The notes under the pieces: model-generated | Told to the model about the DNA's origin: nothing | The model's input: only the letters and a program-made list of their open reading frames with translations | Databases searched by the model: none | Shown here: positions 38,501 to 49,300 of the stretch, piece after piece | How the letters are laid out: every line of letters begins with the position of its first letter | Numbering within the stretch: position 1 is the first letter of the stretch | Program-made: the position numbers and the translations under genes | Origin: Semisulcospira habei | Taxonomy: Eukaryota; Mollusca; Gastropoda; Semisulcospiridae | Direction of reading: 5' to 3' | DNA: 64,000 nucleotides | NCBI GenBank assembly: GCA_036245525.1 | Contig: BTPG01000004.1 | Location: forward strand, 22,724,485-22,788,484

Positions 38501-40335
38501 GCTGATATAAAGACTCTTCAGGAAATGAAGCAGTGATTAGGTTGAGTTTTGCAGTCAATAAGTCATATGACCGGAGCAACATAAAATCAATAGGTCATTT
38601 TGAAAATAAATAACTCTACAAAAAAATCACTTTTTTGGCATTTTCAATATTGAAATGTCAGCAGCAAAAAAAACGGTTGTTGCCGGCCTAGTCAAAAGTA
38701 GTGTACAACGAAGACAATACACTTGCATAATGAACACCCTCTTTTAACAAACTAATGTCATCCTCCCCACAGCCGCACGCTCGGTCACCCTTGTAGCCTG
38801 TTCAGTAGGCACAGTGGCTTTGCGTTGCTTTGTGAGCCACCAATCATAATGGAGAAAACGGGCTACTTGGTATCAAGTTATCAACTGCGATGTACAGTTC
38901 TACCACAATCACAGGTGCCGTTTGTGGGCGTGGTCTAGTAGTCTGCTCAGTTGTGAAACTTGTCAACACATCTTGGTAACTGGGCCCGCAGACTCTCACT
39001 GTTTACGTTTTCGCGGTGCTTGCCTGCCATTAATTTGGTTACAGTCAAGGCCGTTTCCAGTTAGACTCAGTTTGAGAAACATGAGCATGAATGGCACCAG
39101 TCAGAGGCGTAGATTTTCATGAACCCGCGTGCAGAGGGGACTCATGAGGATCTGTGCCTCTTGCATATGTGGATTATAATCGTTACTTAGTCCACATCTA
39201 CTTCCTCAGTTTGAGTAGCACTATCAGATAAAATCTCAAGCAATATGCATAGATTCTCATAATGACCCTTAGGTGGTGAGGACTTTTGAACGTCTATGCC
39301 TCTTGCAGACTTTAGAAACTCACTCTTGCACTGGTTACATTCATCACACAGCCAACTATACCTGTTATATTTGGTGTATATAATACCAAACGCAAGTAAA
39401 TTTGGCAATTTCAGATTTTTATTTCTTTTTTTGCTATTTTGCAATCTAATGTAATCAGGTTTGCGTTTCAATGACTTCCGTTACATATAATATGCTTTTT
39501 TCAGTAAACGTGCAAGCACTGAATTACTGTGCTACAGTGAAGAGCACAATGGTTTTCAGCAACAAGAACCAGTTTTCTGGCAGTACTGATTCAAGCTTTA
39601 GTGTCCAGGACACCAACCACAACACATTTTTGTCAAATTGTCATAGACACCCCCTCCCTCTCTTAGAAAACAACAAAGAAAGAAAGAAACAGATTGTGGT
39701 TGTCAGTATACAAGTAATTACATGATGTGGACTTCAACTACAAGACGCGAACAAGCAAGATCGAGTTACTGATTGTATAACCATGAAATAAAAACGATGG
39801 TTATATGTGTGAGCATGAGAGACCACTGGTACATCAATTACAACATCTTACATTACAACATTTTGGACATCATATAAAAATACGCATATCTCTGCAAAAA
39901 TTACGAACCGGCAGCACTGACAACAGTAAAGCCATTTATTTTGTTTCGATACACATCTATTGTGAATAACTGCTGAACTGCCTGCAAAAACTGGCTACAG
40001 ACATCTAGAACCTTGCGGCACCCTCATACCGACTCAGAAGATCAAAATCAGCATCAATGAGACCAGCAAGAGACTTGGAATTAATGCAGCCTGGGGGACT
40101 GATGAGGATGTATGCCTCTTACAGGCGGAAAGCGTTTTGCATCATGTTGGACCATGTACCTAGTCAGGGCCCATGCTTGCAGTATTGTTTACATTTGCTC
40201 GAGAGAGGGGCAAGTGTCACTCATCACTGTTGGCAGCTGGCCTCCCGCCTCCCTAATTTTTAGGATGCACTCTGTTCATTGAGGACTGACTGTGTAGGCC
40301 TACAGTGCACTAGAACATCGGCTAGCTGGCCATAG

Positions 40336-40376
<41 letters not shown>

Positions 40377-43300
40377 ACGCCAACTATCTCGGCGCGGGTC
40401 TCAGTGACTGTCTAAAAAATGAATAAGTCATATGACCGACTCACTGACAGAGCAATGCGTCATTTCAAATTTGTCGCAGGCCAATTCACTCGTGGTGAGG
40501 GAACCTACTAAGGAGCCAAGATTCTACGTCCTCCCTAAAATCCACAAACCAGACACACCGGGTCGTCCCATTGTTTCGGCTTGCTCTTGTCCCACAGAGC
40601 TTATATCCCAGTTCATTGATTCCATCCTCCAGCCCTTGGTCCATGCTCTTCCCACATATGTAAAAGATACTAACCATGCCCTTCACCTTTTGGATCGCTT
40701 TACCTTCCCTGACGCAGCAACGCACAAGATTTTATTCACTATGGATATAGAGGCTCTTTACACCAACATCCCCAATGAAGATGGCCTACTAGCATTGAAA
40801 CATTTCATCTGCAAACACCATCTGAAGATCGACACCACAACCAAACTCTGCTTAGCTGAACTGGTGCTGCCCATGAACTCCTTTCAATTTATGGGTCAGC
40901 ACTACAAACAGAAAAAAAGGAGTCGCCATGGGCACTAAAATGGGGCCCTCCTATGCCTGCCTGTCTGTGGGCTACGTGGAGGAGAAGATTTTCACTCGAT
41001 GCACTGGACCTCTGCCAGACCTCTACAAGCGCTACATTGACGACTGCTTGGGCGTCACCTCAAGAAGCATGACTGAAACACTAGAGTTCATCAACTTCAT
41101 CTCATCTTTTCATCCATCTCTCCAATTCACGCATGAGATTTCCGAGAAGTCTGTGCCCTTCCTTGACATCCAAATATCCACCAAAGCCGACTCTGGCAAA
41201 CTCCATACTACCGTCCATTACAAGCCTACCGACGCCCACACTTATCTGCAGTTTTCATCAAACCATCCTGCTGCCACCAAAAACGGTATCCCATTCTCCC
41301 AATTTCTGTGACTCCATCGGATCTGCAGCAGCGACGACGACTTCACAAAACAGACCCAAACCATGGCCACTTTCTTCTCACACCAGGGATACCCCCAATA
41401 CATCGTCAACACCGCTCGTTCTAAAGCTGAGGCCACAAGCAGAAGTGAAGCTTTGCGGGAGAAAACTCACAGTGCTGCAGAGGACCGGCCGGTCTTGTGT
41501 ATCACGTATCATCCTCACAACATCATCAAAAACATTCTCCTCAGAAACTTCCACATCATTCAGAATGACACAGTATTGAAAGACATATTTTCTGAGCCTC
41601 CGCTGGTCGCTTACAAACGTGACACTAACCTACGTGATCATCTTGTTCACAGTTCATTTCGCTCATCTAACACCTTACCACCTGGCACACACCCTTGTCA
41701 GCAACCACACTTCAAAGCATGTCCGTACATCAACACATCCCCCGTCATCACCGGACCCCTGTCATCTTTCAATGTCCACCGATCATTCACATGCCAGTCA
41801 TCGGATATTGTCTATGTCATCTCATGTTCTCACTGCCCAAAGATGTTATATTTGGAGGAGACATACCGTACACTCCCTGAACGCTGCAAGGATCATGTTC
41901 GTTCGATCCGCCTCGGATACAACAACCAGGTTGGACGTCATTTCAACGAACCTCCTCATAGCCTCACACATTTCAGCATACGCATCCTTTTGCAAAATAC
42001 ATCCCACTTCATCCGGCGCAAAATCACAAAATCCTTTTTCGCAGACAGGCTTCACTTGGCACTTACCATCTGCGCGGCATGCTCGGCCTGATGGGTAGTT
42101 GGTGCCAGACTTGACCTCACTGTTGATACTGGATGCTACCGTTGAGTGTGTGTGTGTGTGTGCATGTACGTGAGCAGCAGCAGGCACGAGTGAATGCAAA
42201 TGTATGCAGTGACGTGTATGTATGTAGACGTAAGATTTGTGCTGCGTGTTTTGTGCATGTCCTCGCGCTGGGACCATATGGCGTTGAGGCGCGTCCCCTG
42301 GGTGGTGGATAGGGGGTCCCTCGTGAGAGGGGTGCACCGAATGAAATAAGGTGCCGTGAACCAACATGGTCTAAGGGAAGGTGACCCCGACAGAAAACCC
42401 CTGGTCCTCCTAGTAAGGGGGTTGGGCGTGGGGGTAGCTTCCCCACCCTGCAAAAAAGGAAATAGCTACAAAAACGCCGACGAAAAGACTAACAGTAATT
42501 CCTTTCCTGGAGGAGGAAGGTTCTTCTACCAGAAGACTTGTGACGTCCTGTGGTGAAAGCCGGAAGTCTTCGGAAGCCACAGGACCGAGCCGCCTCTCTC
42601 TATCCAGGGATACAACCATGGGCACATGGAACGTCAAGACCATGTACCAGAGCGGCAAGGCCGCCCAGATAGCAGCGGAAATGCAAAAGTACAACCTTTC
42701 CCTGCTAGGCATCATTGAAGCCAGATGGACGCAGTCTGGCCAGAAAAGGCTGTTAAGTGGGGAGATGATTCTGTATTCAGGTCATGAAGAGGAGAATGCC
42801 CCCCATACAGAAGGTGTAGCACTCATGCTGTCACCAGTGGCACAGAGAGCGCTGATGGGCTGGGAACCTCTTGGGCCAAGAATTATAACAGCAGCCTTTA
42901 GAACCAAGAAAAAGCTCAAGCTGAACGTCATCCAGTGTTATGCGCCCACTAATGACAGTGACGAGGAAGAGAAACAAGAGTTCTACGACCGACTCTAGAG
43001 TGCCTTGGACAAATGTGCGGAGCGAGACATCACCATCGTCATGGGCGATTTTAATGCCAAAATAGGGGAGGACAACACCGGATACGAAGAGGTGATGGGG
43101 AGACAGGGACTAGGCTCGGAGATGAGTGAGAACGGGGAGAGGTTTGTAGACTTGTGTGCTCTAAACCGACTTGTCATTGGAGGCAGCATCTTCCCACACA
43201 GAAGAATACACAAAGCAACTTGGGTCTCACCTGACCATACAACAGAGAACCAAATAGACCATATCTGCATTAGCAAGAAATTTAGAAGATCCCTTCAAGA

Positions 43301-46300
43301 TGTTTGAGTGAGGAGGGGAGCAGATGTCGCCTCCGATCACCATCTGCTTACCTTAAGAATGAAGCTCAAGCTAAAGAAAAGCCGCACAGAGACAACAAGA
43401 AGACAGCGCTATAATGTAGGCCTCCTGAGAGAAACTAGAGTTGGAGAAGAGTTCAAACTGGTGCTGTCCAACCGGTTTCAAGCGCTACAGGAGCTAGTAA
43501 ATGAAGAGGAGGCGGTCACCACTGAGCAGCAGTGGAAGGCAGTTAGAGAGGCGCTGAACTCAACCTGCAAAGACACTGTAGGGTTCAGGAAACACCATCA
43601 CAAGGACTGGCTGTCGGCACAGACATTGAAGAAGATAGAAGTGAGGAAGCAGAAGAAAGCAGTTGTCAACAACAGTCGCACGAGAGCAGCCAAAGTAAGG
43701 GCACAGGGGGAATACTCGGAAGCCAACCGCGAGGTGAAGAGGAGTATCAGGGCAGACAAGAGGGCCTACACAGACAGCCTGGCAGTAGAGGCAGAAAAGG
43801 CAGCAGGCAGCGGCAACATGAAACAGCTCTACGACATTACCAGAAGATTGTCAGGCAAGTATGGCCATACAGAAAGACCAGTAAAAGACAAAGAAGGCAA
43901 GCCTATTGCAGACAGTGCAGACCAACTCGACAGATGGGCCGAGTATTTTGAAGAGTTACTGAACAGACCTAGCCCACCCGACCCCCCAGACATCCAGCCG
44001 GCAGAGACCGACCTACCCATCAGCTGTGACAGACCCAGCCGGGAAGAGATCAGAAGAGCAGTGGCATTTTTGAAGAACGGCAAAGCAGCAGGCACAGATG
44101 GCATCCCAGCAGAGTCTCTGAAAGCAGACCTAGAGACAACAGTGGAGATGCTGTACCCACTGTTTGGAAAGATCTGGGAAGAGGAGGTGATGCCGGCTGA
44201 CTGGAAGGAGGGGTACCTAATCAAGCTTCCCAAGAAAGGCGACCTCAGCAAGTGTTCCAACTACAGAGGAATCACCTTGCTGTCAGTACCAGGAAAGGTC
44301 TTCAACAGGATCATCCTGGAGAGAATGAAGAGCTCCGTTGACCCCCAGCTGAGAGACCAGCAAGCAGGATTCAGGAAGAACCGATCATGTACAGACCAGA
44401 TCGCCACTCTCCGCATCATCGTGGAACAGTCTCTGGAGTGGAGCTCCCCCCTGTACGTCAACTTTGTGGATTATGAGAAAGCATTTGACAGTGTGGACCG
44501 AGAGACTCTGTGGAAACTCCTACGACACTACGGTGTACCCACAAAGCTCGTCCGCCTGATCAAGAGCAGCTACGATGGCATGACAATGTCGCGTGATCCA
44601 CGAAGGGCAGTTCACCAGGGAGCTCCAGGTCAGAACTGGTGTCAGGCAGGGGTGTCTGCTGTCTCCGTTCCTCTTCCTACTGGCCATAGACTGGGTCATG
44701 AAGATGACCACAGAGCACAGACGAAGTGGAATACAGTGGACACTGTGGACACAGCTTGATGACCTCGATTTTGCAGACGACTTGGCATTACTGTCCCACA
44801 CTCATCAACAAATGCAGGACAAGACCACGAGGCTTGCTGACATGTCGTCCCAAGTGGGCCTCACCATTCACAAACAGAAAACAAAGACAATGAGGCTGAA
44901 CGCAACCAGGGAAGAACCAGTCTTGCTTGCTGGCACCCCGTTGGAGGAGGTGGAGTCCTTCATCTATCTCGGGAGCATCATAGACAAAAAAGGCGGCACT
45001 GATGCAGATGTCAGAGCACGAATCGGTAAAGCCAGAGCAGCCTTTCTCCAGTTGAAAAAAGTGTGGAGTTCCAGAGAGCTGTCACAACACACCGAAGTCC
45101 GGATTTTCAACTCCAATGTAAAAGCAGTTCTCCTATATGGAGCAGAGACTTGGAGATTGACAAAAACCACAGTCAACAGAGTACAGACCTTCATGAACAG
45201 TTGCCTTAGAAGAATTTTGAAAATCCACTGGCCAGAGAAGATCAGCAACGTCAGACTCTGGGAGAGAACAGAGCAGATAACAGCAGAGAATGAAATTGGG
45301 CGAAGAAGATGGGGATGGATCGGTCACAGTCTGAGAAAGCCAGCTTCCAGTATCACTAGGCAGGCATTGTCATGGAACCCCCAGGGAAAGAGGAAAAGAG
45401 GTAGGCCGAGAAACTCCTGGCGTCGAGACCTCCAAGCAGACATCAAGAGACTGGGAACCACCTGGAGTAGAATCGAAGGAGAAGCACAGGACAGGAGTTG
45501 CTGGAGGTCTCTCGTCGACGGCCTATACCCGGGTAAGGGTGACAGGCATAAGTAAGTAAGTTTTGTGCATGTGTATTTGCGTCGTGTGTGTTGTTTTTTT
45601 TTTTTTTTTTTTTTTATGTCATTCTAAATCTCTCTATACAGGATGACGTCTTTTCTTTCTATCATGTTCTTTTCTACGTTTGTTTCCATGTCACCTGAAG
45701 AAGGATCTTTGATCCGAAACATCGTTCCTTGTTTCTGTTTTAAAGGGTTTTCTACCACTATCTTCTGTTTTTCTTTTAAAGCGAAAATGAGTTTTGAATC
45801 TAGTATTCCTGTGCCATGTAAGTGTCACGTGGAATCAGCCATTTATGAACTAAACCATTATTTCTCCTTGTGCTGTATTTTGGCATGTAAATCACTCACA
45901 TTCCAGAATAAAATACAATTTACCAGTTAATAATAGTTTTGATTTTATTTTAGGTGATGCTTACTTCTTGCTTGTGTTGATGTGGCATGTTATGGACCTT
46001 TTCGTCCGCTGCTGCGATGGCCTGGCCAGCACACCATGGTTTAAGTATTGGGACAGATGCGATCTTGGTGCCTCTTGATATTGTGGCATGCCGCTGCAGC
46101 TCAGTCGGTTAGGCACATGGGTCAAACTTTAGCTGCCTTGAAATACTGAAGAGTTTTCTGAAGCCCAATGACATGAGAACAGTGACCATTTAATTTGAAC
46201 TACAAATCATACATGCATGGTTATTTATCAATATGAATAATCTCTCTCTCTCTTTCATTCATTGTCATTGTCTTTCACACATACGCACACACACACACAC

Positions 46301-49300
46301 ACAACCAACATACACACACCCACTTCAATTTTATTGGGGAGTGAAAGTAATCGGCTCAGCCTGATACTGTAAACACAGCCGGCAAAAGACGGAGAACGCT
46401 GAACAGCACTGCCATCTTGCTACGATGAGACGAGATGGACTAAAACGGCTCGGATAAGTGTGCTAAGTTTTTTTGTTTTTTTTAACAACGCCAATAACAA
46501 AAACACTTACCCGGCTGTGCAGGCACAGATAGTTTCTGTGACACTGTACTTGCTGATGCTCAGTTCCATGTACAGTTTGTGTGGATTGGCGCGTTCTGGT
46601 AGATCTGCGACCAGTGATACACGGATGCAACTTGAACGGCATCACTGCCAGTTGTGTGATAAATACGAACAGCATCAATGAAACTTGACGCAAACTTGCT
46701 TTGCCTTGATCAGGGCCGTTTTTGACAAAGCTTTGTTTCCTTGCAGAAAATGTAGGCTTGTAGAATTCGCAACGCATTCAGTCAAATCACGCACGCTACC
46801 ATCCGCCATATTGTCCAAACGACAGGAAAGCTTGTGGGACCCAGCAACAATTATTAGGGGGCGTGGCTTGTGATGCACGCGCTCGGTGAGGTCTATTGGC
46901 CCAAAGGCCTTTTGCTCACTAGATGTGTCATGTGTTACAGGTGAAGATCAGATGCGGTTGAGGGGATTCGATAAGACCCCAGACGTCAAACTGGAGGTAC
47001 CAATAGGTAAGTCAATTAGCAAACACCAGAGTAGGTGTTTTCCAACTATTAGTATTATTTTCCGTGTTTACATCACATTTCATCTTGCAGTTGTTTCTCT
47101 TACTTTAACACATTGAGCTGTAAGGTAACTATTCTCAGTATATCAATTTAGGAGTATGATCAACCATATTAGTTCAAAGGTGGTGCCAGAATAGCTTGGT
47201 GCCTTTAGGCACCAAGCTGTTTTTGCACCACCCTTGAACTATCATGTTTAACACATCTGCAGTAGTTGTTCAGGTTTAATATGGAAGTATGTGAACTCAA
47301 GCCGTGTGTTTGTGCAAGTTTCTGCTTTGTGTATTTATACCTATAAAAAAGCACCTACTCTCTGTGATTGTCGGTGTGATAATTTATGGTTTTTGTCTAC
47401 TGTATTAAAAAAATATGGTAGACTTTGAAATGGGGCGCATTCCGGAGCATGCACATGATGTTTTGGGCATGCGGGGCAGAAATTCTGGCAAAGAAGTAAC
47501 AAGATAAAAATGACATGTCTAGCTACGCAAACCTTGCTAGAGAATGTCTTTTTGGTGCCAAAGCACCATGTGTGTGTATGTGACAGGGACTAGAACCTGC
47601 GTTTGAGGACAGAAAAGCTTGAATTTTTAGGATATTGTCCCTAAAAGAATTATCTTGAGATCTTTTTTTCGATTTTTTGATTAAGATGCAAATTGGCAAG
47701 AAAATGGCCATTTCACAAGAACTGGTTGCTTCACACTGGAGTCCATAATTTTTCTTATGTTTACTAGATATTTTGCATATTGCTAGATAAAAGGGAGATA
47801 TTGAATGAGTTCGTTAACCTGCATTGTACCTCTAGAACGTTTTGAGTGATAATTAAATATTTTTTGAAAAAATATATTTTCATGTTTTTAGGATTAATTT
47901 CACGAACTATATGGGTTAATCTTAAAGCAAATGAATATTTTTTATGAAAAAAACAATCTTCTCATTAATAATTGCATGATTTTTCGTATATGGTATTTAC
48001 ATAAGCCTACAGTTTGTCTCGTTTGTCGGGTACGATTACTCATTAGGTCAATTGTGACCTGTATGCCCTAGGTGTGAAAATCAGACAATGTTCTGCACCA
48101 CTTTTTGGAGTCATTTGTAAAACAGCTAACAGAACTTTAATTTTTCTTTTACAAAAAAAAGCTATCTTCTCATTAATACCCGCATGATATTTCATAAACA
48201 GTGTTTGCATAAGCCTCCTGTTTGTCCTGGCCCTGGGGTAGGATTAGGTCAAATTGTGATCTGTAAGCCCTAGGTGTGAAAATCAGCAAGAAAATTGCAA
48301 AGTTGATTCTCTGATACGTCGGATGTTAGTACTGTAATGGGTGACGTATAACATCGAGTTGTCACTATGAACACAGCGTCGTGGGACTAATGATGCCATG
48401 ACGTGAAGCTTGAAGTGACGTCATTTCGCTGCTCGGGCTATTATTCTTCTTCAGAATAGCTATGCTACACCAGACCATGGAGCTTACGAATGGCAGGAAT
48501 CGCCGTGTGTCTGTCTTTCAGTATTTCTGTGTGCTAGTGTGTGTGGATCAGAGGGTGGGTTAGAGTAGAAGGAGATGGATTCCTGTCGCTACACGAGCCC
48601 ACAGAGCATACTAATGGTGGGAAGCGCCATGTGTCCGTCTTTATTTGTGTGCGCCGACGTGTGTGTTGATCAGGGATTGGCTTAGAGAGGAGGGAAATGG
48701 ATCAGCATAATAAGCCTAAAAATGAACAACTCTGAATGTTCCTAAAAGATAAAGGCATCTGAGCTCCAAACAATATGGTAAACTTTGGGATGAAATCCTT
48801 ATCTTGTTATTCTTTAAAGTGCTGCACATTTTATTAGTTTAGATGTAGCAGACATATAATTTCACACAAGGGATCAGTAAGCTATCATTATTATTGTTTT
48901 GTTTTTGTTTGTTTGCAGCGATCAATAGGCAAGTGATAAACTGGATTGAGAGCAAGGCATCATTTGGCGATAGAGAGAGTCACAGAACCTACATGCACGA
49001 CCAGTTCTTGTGTTATACCAACAGGTATGATTTCCAGCTTAAGAACTTGGATGCCTGTAACTGCCAAGCAATTCTGGCACCAGCCTTGAGCTATCATGCC
49101 AACCAGTCTCATGAACTGTGGAGTATCTGGACACTAGGCTATTCTGGCACTACCCTTGAATGTCATAGTCGATTTGTCTGCGGAACTGTAGAGTAGTCTT
49201 CAGAGAACAACTCTCAAATGGGGAGAAAATCCCAATGAAGAAAGAATCGCTCTGGAAAAGACAACTACAACACAATATATTAATTATAGAATTATTATTA

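Noticed and set aside
43308..44759. 483-codon frame as a host gene
   Set aside because: It is endonuclease/RT of LINE-B copy 2 with target duplications around it.
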